Made by a program: the position numbers and the translations under genes. DNA of 15,279 bases from Bacteroidota bacterium. Lineage in GTDB: Bacteria; Bacteroidota; Bacteroidia; UBA8524. Below, in pieces: positions 7,170 through 15,183 of this stretch (its first letter is position 1; each line of letters opens with the position of its first letter). A model generated the notes under the pieces. It searched no databases, was not told where the DNA came from, and was given only the letters and a program-made list of their open reading frames with translations. The stretch is taken from the NCBI GenBank assembly GCA_003531115.1, contig DQHT01000115.1, positions 25,871 to 41,149 on the forward strand. Direction: 5' to 3'.

Positions 7170-8730
7170 GGCTAACAAACCAATCAGTATGCAAAGAATC
7201 AAACAAATCATTCGCTACCACCATGAAGGCATGGGGGTAAAACGTATTGTAATGATGTCAAGAACATCAAAGAATACGGTCAAACAGTATTTATCAAAGT
7301 ACAAAGAATTGGGGCTGTCACAGGCAGAGATAGATGCAATGGATGAATATTCGCTTCATCGCCTGTTTAGTGCGGCACCACCTAAAGAACTGGTTACAAA
7401 GGATCCTCGTTATTTACGTCTTGAGGTTTTACTACCAGATATTGTCAAAGCCCTGCGCAAGCGGGGAATGACCATCCATAAGCAGTGGCAATTGTATGCG
7501 GCCAGTGAGGTTGACCATTATCAGCGCAGTCAGTTTGGAGATTATGTTCGGCAATACATTGGCCAGAGCAAATCATCTATGTTAATCGAGCACAAAGCCG
7601 GTGACATGTTGTACCTGGATTATACCGGAGACAAGTTACATCTGATTGATAAAGAGAGTGGTGAGGTAAGTGACATAGAGGTTTTTGTGGGCATTTTACC
7701 CCACAGCCAGCTTATTTATGTCCGGGCTTGCCATACGCAAAGTACAGCTGATTTTATTGAGTGTACCCGACTGTGTCTGGAATACATCGGGGGTAGTCCG
7801 GCAGCTATTGTTACCGATAACTTAAAAGCCTCGGTGATTAAAAGCAGCAAATACGAGCCTCGTTTAAACCAGGCATTTGAGAGCTTTGGAGAACATTACA
7901 GCACAGCCATATTGCCTTGCAGAGCCTACAAACCAAAGGACAAAGCCCTGGTAGAAGGAGCTGTCAATCTGGTTTATCAACGAATCTTTACGGCGATAGA
8001 TGAAAAGGAGTTTAGCACTCTGGAAGATTTGAATGCCGCTATTGCGCTGTTATTGGATGAGTTGAATCTGGCCTCCTTTAAGGGCGAAGAAAGCAGAAGA
8101 GTTCGCTTTGAACAAGATGAGAAGTCTTTATTAAAACCACTGCCCGCTATCGCTTATGAACTGCATCAGAGCCGAAGTGCTACGGTGATGAAAAACGGAC
8201 ATGTGAACTTTAGCGTCGACAAACACTTGTACAGCGTTCCGTACACGTATATCGGAAAAAAGGTACGTATCGTTTATACCTCTTCGACGATTAGCATCTA
8301 TTACGATTACAAGCCAATTGCCCAGCACTCCAGGGATTACCGCAAACTTCGCTATACCACCGAAAAGGATCACCTGGCATCCAATCACCGTTTTATGAGC
8401 GAATGGAATCCTCAGTTTTTTATAGACAAGGGAAAAGCCATTGGAGAAGAAGTGGCCATCTATCTGGAAAAACTTATGGAAAGCAAAGCTCACCCGGAAC
8501 AAGGATACAAGGCTTGTCTGGGCGTTTTAAACCTTGCGGCTAAGGTTGGTGCAGAACGGATCAAAAAAGCCTGTATGCGTGCCCATCAGTACCAAAATTA
8601 TACTTATTGGGCTATCGAAGACATCCTCACCAAAAACCTTGACCAGATTGATCCCGAAACAGAAACCCTGACTGATAAACAACAAACCCCTGAACATCAA
8701 AACATCCGTGGTAATGGATACTACAACTAA
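7168..8730 (+). CDS. istA: IS21-family transposase IstA
   Basis: A 520-residue DDE transposase that would cut and join the IS ends. I prefer the ATG at 7168 over an in-frame TTG at 7129. Residues 9-48 form a helix-turn-helix that should read the end repeats (MQRIKQIIRYHHEG, then MMSRTSKNTVKQYL). The RNase H-like core carries D151 in LYLDYTGD, D217 in IVTDNLK and E263 in ALVEGAV, with a 46-residue spacing between the last two. A C-terminal beta-barrel (NGHVNFSVDKHLYSVPY) and tail follow. Length is typical for the family and nothing appears broken. istB follows after 20 bp on the same strand. Confidence 0.93.
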   Translation: MANKPISMQRIKQIIRYHHEGMGVKRIVMMSRTSKNTVKQYLSKYKELGLSQAEIDAMDEYSLHRLFSAAPPKELVTKDPRYLRLEVLLPDIVKALRKRGMTIHKQWQLYAASEVDHYQRSQFGDYVRQYIGQSKSSMLIEHKAGDMLYLDYTGDKLHLIDKESGEVSDIEVFVGILPHSQLIYVRACHTQSTADFIECTRLCLEYIGGSPAAIVTDNLKASVIKSSKYEPRLNQAFESFGEHYSTAILPCRAYKPKDKALVEGAVNLVYQRIFTAIDEKEFSTLEDLNAAIALLLDELNLASFKGEESRRVRFEQDEKSLLKPLPAIAYELHQSRSATVMKNGHVNFSVDKHLYSVPYTYIGKKVRIVYTSSTISIYYDYKPIAQHSRDYRKLRYTTEKDHLASNHRFMSEWNPQFFIDKGKAIGEEVAIYLEKLMESKAHPEQGYKACLGVLNLAAKVGAERIKKACMRAHQYQNYTYWAIEDILTKNLDQIDPETETLTDKQQTPEHQNIRGNGYYN

Positions 8731-8750
8731 ACACAATCAATTCATTTATT

Positions 8751-9503
8751 ATGACACAAACACATAACACCGAAACCACCCTGGAGCAAATGCGCCGCAT
8801 GAAGCTCTATGGCATGCTACGAGGCTTTAAAATGGCCCTGGAGAATCAATCCTTATCTCAGCTTACAGCCGATGAGCTCGTCGCTCATCTGGTTGCCCAG
8901 GAATGGGACGACAGGCAGAACCGTTCGGTAGAACGAACGGTTAAAAATGCCAAGTTCCGATACCCGGCACAAATCGAGAATATCCTTTTTGAAGATGAAA
9001 GAGGTATCGATAAAAATCTGGTCTATCGCCTGGCAGAAAGCAACTACATCAAAACTGCCGAGAACCTTATTATTACAGGAAGTACGGGGACAGGAAAAAG
9101 TTATCTCGCTTCGGCACTTGGCCATCAGGCATGCTTACGCGGATATAAAGTTTATTACACCAGTACCTCCCGTTTGCTCTCCCAACTGAAAATGGCCAAG
9201 GCGGATGGATCAGCTCTTAAGGAGCTCATCCGCCTTGAACGTGTTGAGCTTCTTATCCTCGATGATTTTGGTATACAACCCTTTGATCATCAATCAAGAA
9301 TGCTCCTTATGGACATTATCGAAGATCGACATGGAAAAAAATCTACTATATTTACTTCGCAGTTGCCCGTGTCGCTATGGTATGAAATCATTGGTGACAA
9401 TACAATTGCAGATGCAATTTTAGACCGGGTGGTACACGATGCACATCGAATTGAATTGCAAGGCGAATCAATGAGAAAAAAAGGAAAAAGGAAAACTGAA
9501 TAA
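8751..9503 (+). CDS. istB: IS21-family helper ATPase IstB
   Basis: A 250-residue AAA+ ATPase that assembles on target DNA and activates IstA. An N-terminal helical region (about 1-70, including EQMRRMKLYGMLRGF) precedes the ATPase core. Walker A is GSTGTGKS at 110-117 with K116, and Walker B is LLILDDFG at 167-174. A sensor-like FTSQLP and the terminal basic tail RKKGKRKTE are present, so the gene is complete. Two inverted repeats lie within it: a perfect 9-bp stem at 8919-8942 and a longer stem at 9197-9237. They may only reflect codon choice. Confidence 0.93.
   Translation: MTQTHNTETTLEQMRRMKLYGMLRGFKMALENQSLSQLTADELVAHLVAQEWDDRQNRSVERTVKNAKFRYPAQIENILFEDERGIDKNLVYRLAESNYIKTAENLIITGSTGTGKSYLASALGHQACLRGYKVYYTSTSRLLSQLKMAKADGSALKELIRLERVELLILDDFGIQPFDHQSRMLLMDIIEDRHGKKSTIFTSQLPVSLWYEIIGDNTIADAILDRVVHDAHRIELQGESMRKKGKRKTE
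9197..9237 (+). repeat. Long imperfect hairpin inside istB
   Basis: CAAGGCGGATG (9197-9207) is complementary to CATCCGCCTTG (9227-9237) over 11 bases, and inside it AGCTC pairs with GAGCT (9212-9216 and 9222-9226). A 4-base bulge GATC sits on the 5' side. No U-run follows, so it is not a standard terminator. Confidence 0.5.
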
Positions 9504-9560
9504 AATTTACGTAATTTGAAGTATGATCAACCACTCTTTAAACACTCAAATTTATCCCAA

Positions 9561-9602
9561 CAACAGGGGGGGCAATTTGCAGCGGTTAAAGGGGGTCAAT
9601 TT
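9561..9602 (-). repeat. Twofold repeat array at the IS right end
   Basis: On the minus strand, two units read AAATTGACCCCC (outer, from 9602) and AAATTGCCCCCCC (inner, from 9578). They are 24 bp apart, the same period as at the left end. Only two copies are present here against four at the left. Confidence 0.75.
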
Positions 9603-9616
9603 GTTCGTTTTTTTCA
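9591..9616 (-). repeat. IS21 right terminal inverted repeat
   Basis: Read on the minus strand, it starts TGAAAAAAACG and ends AAATTGACCCCC, and matches the left end at 22 of 26 positions. The base after it (9617) resumes an in-frame protease codon. Confidence 0.8.
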
Positions 9617-11197
9617 ATAATAGGCGCAATTCGGAATAACGACTTAGGAGTAGCTGGAATTGTTGGTGGAAATGGTGCTAATTCAACTACCGGACCATCC
9701 CTCTCGACCGGTTGTTCAATGTTTGATATGAAAATTGGCAGCTTTGCTACAGTGAATGGACAAGCACAGGTGGTTATCTTAGGTTCTCATATTTTGGCTG
9801 CGTACCAGGATGGAGCGGCGAGCACCACCAGTGGCAATGGTTTAGGTTTAAATATTTTGAACAACTCTTGGGGTTTACACACAGGTGCGGACCCAAAAGA
9901 ATTTGAAAAAGGAATGAGGGCTATTCAATTTGCTTATAAAATGAAATGCACAATTCTCTTTGCTTCAGGTAATGATGGTGCAGATGCTATGGTTGCAACA
10001 CTTATTCCAGGATTATTGCCTGATGGGTGGAGTATTTTAATTGGAGGTACTGATGTAAGTGGTGTTCGTGTTTGGAATGGATGGGGTGCAAATTATTCGA
10101 GTAGATTGGATCATGCGTGTGCTGCTACCGATGATCTTTTATTCAACATAATGAGAAACACATTGCCTCAAAATGTATTGGGTAGTGGAACTAAATATGA
10201 CGATCACAATGGAACTTCGTTTGCAGTTCCCCAAGCAACAGGGGTTGCTGGAATAGTAATGGGCTATATTAAAGAAAACGGAGGTCCAATTCTCGCAATT
10301 GAGGATGTTGAAAAAATAATTGAACTTGGTTCAGAGTATTTTACATCACCAACAGGCGTCCAAACAGGCTATGAAACTGGACGAGGTCATGGAAGAATAA
10401 ATGCTACAAAGACTGCGGAATTTATCGAAGCAAGTCAGTTTAGGCTGTATCATATAAATAGCGATAACTCTGCTTTCACGTCTACTTATTCTGTAGGATC
10501 TTCACCAGTATCGAGCTATAAGGCAATCAATTTGGTTGATGGAATAGTACCTGGTGTCACTGGTGACGCAAGGGCTGACATTTATTATGTGACTTGTTCC
10601 ACGAGCTTTACCACACCAATAGCACTATACAATTCCATTTACTATTGGCCAAGACATAGTTATGCGGATGGATATCAAAATTATGTCTCTGACATCAGAA
10701 CCGTTAGCGGTGTGCCTGATCTGTACTATCAGTCCGAAACCTATAATTCGGTTTCATTGAGTTTTGTAGATGGAGCAACGAGCGGAACGGCACAATTCAG
10801 CTCATATTTCTATAAAGTTACAGAAGTAAAGGGCGTCACGCTTTCGACCCCGGTTTGGTATCCTTTTGACCCTAGTGTTACTAATCCTAAATTTGGATTC
10901 ACTATCTTTGGAAGTACCTGGCCAACTTCCATTGAAGACGTTGAAGAGTTTGACAATAAATTGTACCCCAATCCAACTAATCAATTGATAAATATTGAAG
11001 TTGATCCGGAATTTTCATCCACGAGCGTTGATGTTTCTATATATACCTCTACGGGAGCATTGGTTAAAAGGGAAACATTCAAGAGTGACGGTGCAACCAT
11101 AACCATGGATGTCAACAATTATATACCTGGCATCTATTTTGTCCACCTGGAAGCTGATGGTAGGAAGCAATATTTTAAGGTCGTTAAAACTAAATAG
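9617..11197 (+). pseudogene. Subtilisin-like (S8) protease with T9SS sorting domain, 5'-truncated
   Basis: Directly after the IS, the frame reads IIGAIRNNDLGVAGIVGG, the segment that normally follows the catalytic His motif HGTxVAG. That motif, the catalytic Asp, the signal peptide and the promoter are all missing. What remains includes the oxyanion Asn in TILFASGNDG and the nucleophile Ser in NGTSFAVPQATG (Ser codon at 10217). A beta-rich middle region follows, then a C-terminal T9SS type A sorting domain from KLYPNPTN (about 10954) to FKVVKTK. The longest ATG-started frame begins at 9719 and would give 492 residues, but it cannot be an active protease. It is joined by a 10-bp gap to the lipoprotein gene and so is the first gene left of a T9SS/lipoprotein operon. 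Confidence 0.85.
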
Positions 11198-11207
11198 TAA
11201 ATCATAA

Positions 11208-12191
11208 ATGAAAGGTTCACACACTTTGATACTGTGCATTGGTTTACTTGCCTTGATGTCATGTACAAAGGACAGTAAAGAGGCTGTTTCTGAGAATGAA
11301 TTGATTTCCATGTCTTTAGAAAAATTGGACAGCTTTCAGCGTCCGATCTATGATCATGAGATTATTTGCAGAGCAGCTGTGTGTGACCCGAATAATTCAA
11401 ACAAGATTTATTATTGCAGAGAAAATCAAGGGTTGAAAAATGAAATCCTTGAATACGATGTTAACACTAAATCAGAGAGACTCGTTTATTCGTACCCGAA
11501 TAAACGAGTCTCTTCTTTAAATTTAAATTCTTTGGGCCAACTATTGATTTTAGGGTATGATGCAAATAATGGAGAAATCGTTTGCGTGAATATTCATAAT
11601 TCACAGGTCGAATTCACACTTACAAACGAAAAATTATATCCAATACTGGGAGGAGTTTGGCTAAATGATACGAGTTTTACTTTTACGAAGTTTTCCGTCG
11701 GACCTGGCGAATCGCTTATTTGCAATGGAAAGGGGGATATAATTTCTAGTTCCGTCAGTTATGATGACCTTGTGATACTCAGCCCTGCAATTGACAATTC
11801 GGTTTATTATTGTAAAAGTAACGATAGCATACAGACTTATGGTAAGCAGGATCTAAAGACATTGGAATATCAAACATCTTTCAAGTTTTTTTATAAACAC
11901 TATCCAATTGCATTTGCACCGGACAAAGCGAACACTGGATTTTGGTCAATTCAACCTTTAACCCGACTTCTTTATTATTTCGATGAGAACTCCAATCTAA
12001 TCACTGAGAACTCAGTATTTCAGTCCAATATTATCCTAAATTATTTGGCTCCATATCCTGACGGAGATAATTTTCTGATATCAGTTTCAGTTTATTCCCA
12101 AAAGGACGGTCAGGAAATTGCTTCAGAATATATAGCATTGAGCAATCTGAAGGATAAGTCCATCAGAATAATAAAAGAGATTCAATTTTAA
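11208..12191 (+). CDS. Lipoprotein with propeller-like beta repeats, unknown function
   Basis: A 327-residue predicted lipoprotein. The leader ends LALMSC, so Cys19 would be lipidated, followed by an acidic linker (TKDSKEAVSEN). The rest is a series of four-strand-like segments such as EILEYDVNTKSERLVYSY, SLGQLLILGYDANNGEIVCV and YGKQDLKTLEYQ. That pattern resembles a beta-propeller (TolB/WD40 style), though I see no diagnostic motif. It starts 10 bp after the protease remnant and ends 4 bp before the GloVer protein. Codons 90-102 contain a perfect 17-bp inverted repeat. Function unknown; a surface partner of the neighbouring secreted proteins is likely. Confidence 0.75.
   Translation: MKGSHTLILCIGLLALMSCTKDSKEAVSENELISMSLEKLDSFQRPIYDHEIICRAAVCDPNNSNKIYYCRENQGLKNEILEYDVNTKSERLVYSYPNKRVSSLNLNSLGQLLILGYDANNGEIVCVNIHNSQVEFTLTNEKLYPILGGVWLNDTSFTFTKFSVGPGESLICNGKGDIISSSVSYDDLVILSPAIDNSVYYCKSNDSIQTYGKQDLKTLEYQTSFKFFYKHYPIAFAPDKANTGFWSIQPLTRLLYYFDENSNLITENSVFQSNIILNYLAPYPDGDNFLISVSVYSQKDGQEIASEYIALSNLKDKSIRIIKEIQF
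11476..11513 (+). repeat. Perfect 17-bp inverted repeat (4-base loop) within a coding region
   Basis: AGAGACTCGTTTATTCG (11476-11492) is followed by TACC and then its exact reverse complement (11497-11513). One further G-T pair could extend it. It is translated in frame as ERLVYSYPNKRVS. A perfect stem of this length is far beyond chance for a site chosen at random, and no U-run follows. Confidence 0.9.
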
Positions 12192-12195
12192 TCTA

Positions 12196-14688
12196 ATGGG
12201 AAAATTTCTCTTCTGTGCATTGTTTCTATTGATAAACTGTGCGTCATATAGTCAGTCATCAACCTTATTTCCTGTTCCGTCGAACACTATGCATGAGGGA
12301 GCAATTATGCAGCATGTGGATGGATCGCCAGATTTGCAGACCTTTTTTAAATTGACCCGTTCAAATGAAGTCCACCAAATAGAAACCTTTGTTGAATTCG
12401 ATTCTGTCTCATTTATTTTAATCGGACAGTTTAGAAACCGTTCGTACTACTCGCTGATCTTATTTAATACGGCCGATAAAAACTTTCAGGAGCTTCATGC
12501 ATTCGATACAGCCAAATTTATTGATTTTTCGGATGACCTTTATTTAGACAAAAATGGAAATTGCCTTGGTGTTGTATTGAATGGGATAGAACGGGATAGC
12601 GGATTCGTATTTTCCTATTCCCTGGTTACAAATTCCTTTTCCAGGATTATGGAATTAGAAAAAAACCCATTTAGTAATCTTGCCCGATCTTTTGCGTTCG
12701 ACAAGAATTCCCATATGCTCTTTGGAATGTCATCCAAGGGTGGAGTAAATAACTTGGGGTTTCTATTCAGTCTGGATTTGAATTCGAAAAGTATCACTCA
12801 GCTTTTTCAATGCACTTTAATTTCCTCAATTAGCATGTATGCAAGGCATTTGGATTATAATCCGAACTTGGGTCTATACGGATACTTGGATCTATCCTCG
12901 AACAGACAAATTCTCTTTCGGTTGGAGGATAATATTTTCACCTTGGTTCATGACTTTGATACGGATTTAGAACGTCCAACGGGAAGTGTTTGCATCGTCA
13001 ACAACAAGCTAATTGGTACTTCTTTCGATGTGGTTAATGGAAGACAATTGATTTATAAAATAGATGCAAATGGAAGCAATCGGGAATACTTCTCCATCCA
13101 TCGAGATACTGCCTGGGGTGCAAGTGATTATAAAAGCATTTTTACGTTAAATGATTCTACAGTCGTGTACTGTAGCTTTAATGGCGGAATATATGATTCT
13201 GGCAATTTGTTAAACGTTAATATTAACGACTTTAGCATTATACCGGGTTTGAGTTTTCGTTCCTCTCATGGATATAGCCCAACCAGAATGCTTTTTTCAG
13301 AAAAGACGCGATTGATTCATGTTCATTTAAGTAGTGGAGCCTCAGGGAAACGAGGATCATTTCTTTCTATTAATCTGGATAACAATGCACATGTTCAAAC
13401 GGATTTAGCCGGAATGCCATTTGGAACAACAATCAGCAATTCGGTGGTAGAGATGGGCAACAAAAAAATCGCCTATATTGCTGAGTCAGGTGGCATTTAT
13501 GGAAAAGGGGTTTTAGGAATTGTCGATTTTTATTCAAAAGAAATTGACACGGTAATTTCCTTTGGCGGAGAAAACAGGCAAAACGATTCAGCATTTCAAA
13601 CCCCGGATATTAGCTCTCTCTTGGCGGTAAATGATACCTTACTGGTATTTCACTTTAAAGCTGGCGGACCACATTTAAGAGGAGGTATGGCATTCTTTTC
13701 TACTAAAAGTATGGCATTAATACGAGTGGTTGATTTTTCAACAAGTGAGAATCAGGAGCCAATTGGAAGGATATCCTCGAATGAATCGGGTAGTTTATTG
13801 ACCTGGACGAGTGTAGATTATGTAACGGAATACAAAAAAAACCTTCTTCAAATTTCAATCAATCAGGGAATAGTGGATACACTATTTTCCTTGAAAAGCC
13901 CAATTGGTTTTTTCCCTTTTAGTGATAAACAGGTATTCATGGATGCCTCAGATATATACATACCCTTTATTGGATACGAGCCTCCCTTTGGCGATGAGGT
14001 AGTATCAGATGGTCTGGCGAAATTTGACGGGAGTGATTTTGATTATATTGAATTTCCGTACTATAATTTCGGGAAACTGATTGGTACGAATATTCTAAAA
14101 GTTGAAAAGGATAAAATTGCCTTTAGTATGACTTCCGATGTGGATTTTGGATTTGGCAAGCTTATACTTTATGATGTGAACACCAGAGAGAGCGAGATTT
14201 TTCCCTATTTTGATCTTACCATGCACGTAAGACCGGTTGGAGGCATTTACCACGATAATTTTGACAACTCAATATACACATTAGCCTCGAAGTATGGGGA
14301 TTATGGTCTTGGAGGTTTGATGAAATTTGATCTCTATTCCAGAACGTTTAGCACTATGGTGGACTTCGGTAATAATCCTGACTTTTCCAGTGTCGTTAAT
14401 TATTCCCCTCAAATTACCCGAGTGCATCCATTTCCATTAGGCACAGAACCGATTGGTCAACTTAAGGAAACAGGATTCAAACTTTACCCCAATCCTACCA
14501 ACGGCACATTTTATATTGATGCTGAAGTGGCGGTAGATGTTGATATTTACACGATTCAAGGAAGTCTAGTTCATTCAGCACATGAGGTTGTTCCGGGATC
14601 ACCGGTTTCGATTATAGGGGTACCAAATGGGATTTACTTTGTTAGAATTGATGGTGAGTCCGAAATGAATAAACTCATCGTTCATTGA
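12196..14688 (+). CDS. Secreted GloVer-type repeat protein with T9SS sorting domain
   Basis: An 830-residue secreted protein. The signal peptide ends near ASYSQ (residue 20). The body is a chain of degenerate repeats of about 50-80 residues, each with a Gly-rich turn, a short hydrophobic strand and a Lys/Asp-rich strand. Examples are LFGMSSKGGVNNLGFLFSLD, FNGGIYDSGNLLNVN, AESGGIYGKGVLGIVDF, AGGPHLRGGMAFFS and ASKYGDYGLGGLMKFDL. This is the pattern of choice-of-anchor tandem GloVer repeats, probably forming a propeller. Residues about 758-830 are a T9SS type A sorting domain (FKLYPNPTNGTF to NKLIVH), so the protein should be exported by PorU-type sorting. It lies 4 bp after the lipoprotein gene and is the last gene of the operon. 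Ligand unknown. Confidence 0.82.
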   Translation: MGKFLFCALFLLINCASYSQSSTLFPVPSNTMHEGAIMQHVDGSPDLQTFFKLTRSNEVHQIETFVEFDSVSFILIGQFRNRSYYSLILFNTADKNFQELHAFDTAKFIDFSDDLYLDKNGNCLGVVLNGIERDSGFVFSYSLVTNSFSRIMELEKNPFSNLARSFAFDKNSHMLFGMSSKGGVNNLGFLFSLDLNSKSITQLFQCTLISSISMYARHLDYNPNLGLYGYLDLSSNRQILFRLEDNIFTLVHDFDTDLERPTGSVCIVNNKLIGTSFDVVNGRQLIYKIDANGSNREYFSIHRDTAWGASDYKSIFTLNDSTVVYCSFNGGIYDSGNLLNVNINDFSIIPGLSFRSSHGYSPTRMLFSEKTRLIHVHLSSGASGKRGSFLSINLDNNAHVQTDLAGMPFGTTISNSVVEMGNKKIAYIAESGGIYGKGVLGIVDFYSKEIDTVISFGGENRQNDSAFQTPDISSLLAVNDTLLVFHFKAGGPHLRGGMAFFSTKSMALIRVVDFSTSENQEPIGRISSNESGSLLTWTSVDYVTEYKKNLLQISINQGIVDTLFSLKSPIGFFPFSDKQVFMDASDIYIPFIGYEPPFGDEVVSDGLAKFDGSDFDYIEFPYYNFGKLIGTNILKVEKDKIAFSMTSDVDFGFGKLILYDVNTRESEIFPYFDLTMHVRPVGGIYHDNFDNSIYTLASKYGDYGLGGLMKFDLYSRTFSTMVDFGNNPDFSSVVNYSPQITRVHPFPLGTEPIGQLKETGFKLYPNPTNGTFYIDAEVAVDVDIYTIQGSLVHSAHEVVPGSPVSIIGVPNGIYFVRIDGESEMNKLIVH

Positions 14689-14746
14689 GTAAATGGCTCT
14701 TAAGGGGAAAAGTTGATATTTAGGTAATTCAGACCTTGGGGGAGAG

Positions 14747-14780
14747 ACTTCGTTCGGAATTTTCTGGGCGGAGTTTTTTT
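14747..14780 (+). terminator. Candidate intrinsic terminator after the GloVer gene
   Basis: ACTTCG (14747-14752) pairs with CGGAGT (14769-14774), one pair being G-U, and seven T bases follow (14774-14780). The 16-base loop is long and the stem short, so it is a weak call, but it lies in the right place, 58 bp after the stop at 14688. Bases 14689-14746 show nothing else I can support. Confidence 0.4.
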
Positions 14781-14790
14781 ATACGGTTCA

Positions 14791-15183
14791 CTAAATAAAA
14801 TCCTCCGACTCACCAGCATCAAAATCTCGATAATTACAGGTGAGTTCTTCCCCCTTTAAAATATCACGAGTTGCGTAACAAATGTCTTCGTCATTCAGAT
14901 CTGGATCAAATAAGCATGATACATTCGGATTTTTTGAATGATTAAAAAATCGAGCATCGTCAAAACAGAGAATGTAGTTTTGGGACTTCCTGCTTAGGTA
15001 GGCATATTTTTCGAATTGTTTTAACGCTTCTTTGGAAAGGTTTTCTAATTCAGCCGGTTTGACTTCAAGATCAAATCCACTTTGATAGCGCCAGATCCAC
15101 GTATCCTTGGGAATAAACTCATCGGCAAATAATCCAATCCCTTCTATTTTACTTTCTTTGAGAGTTGTTTTTACAAGTATCAT
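14791..15183 (-). CDS. Small SET-domain protein (putative lysine methyltransferase)
   Basis: A 130-residue protein that is essentially one SET domain, the fold that transfers methyl from S-adenosylmethionine to protein lysine. The signature motifs are in order: GIGLFA at 15-20 (cofactor-binding Gly-x-Gly), FFNHSKNPN at 79-87 (pseudoknot NHS-xxPN) and EELTCNY at 112-118 with the catalytic Tyr118. No cysteine-rich pre- or post-SET zinc cluster is present. I start it at the ATG at 15183; a TTG five codons upstream would add MFKTA. It has no signal peptide, so it is cytoplasmic. It converges on the GloVer operon and has no visible partner. The substrate in bacteria is unclear; ribosomal or DNA-associated proteins are possible. 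Confidence 0.85.
   Translation of the reverse strand: MILVKTTLKESKIEGIGLFADEFIPKDTWIWRYQSGFDLEVKPAELENLSKEALKQFEKYAYLSRKSQNYILCFDDARFFNHSKNPNVSCLFDPDLNDEDICYATRDILKGEELTCNYRDFDAGESEDFI

Larger units (their letters stand above)
7008..9616 (+). mobile_element. IS21-family insertion sequence with istA and istB
   Basis: A 2,609-bp element defined by 26-bp imperfect terminal inverted repeats (7008-7033 and 9591-9616, 22 of 26 matching). Both begin TG at the outer end and share AAAAAACG and AAATTGACCCCC. It encodes full-length IstA transposase and IstB helper ATPase, the hallmark of IS21. The ends carry further copies of the inner repeat, as expected in this family. No target duplication is visible: the left flank is CCTATGG and the right flank ATAATAGG, and the flanks belong to two different genes. 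The element itself looks intact and potentially active. Confidence 0.9.

Noticed and set aside
8919..8942. A perfect 9-bp inverted repeat in istB
   Set aside because: The stem is within coding sequence and has no U-run or nearby start codon. With one such repeat in 2.6 kb I cannot separate it from chance.
13215..13228. A 14-bp perfect palindrome CGTTAATATTAACG in the GloVer gene
   Set aside because: It is short and AT-rich in a long AT-rich gene, and the codons (NVNIND) explain it. Chance occurrence is likely.
14781..14789. ATACGGTTC, matching the repeats beside the tRNA fragment, as a possible second att end
   Set aside because: Only nine bases match and no tRNA sequence lies nearby, so it is weak evidence for an island boundary.
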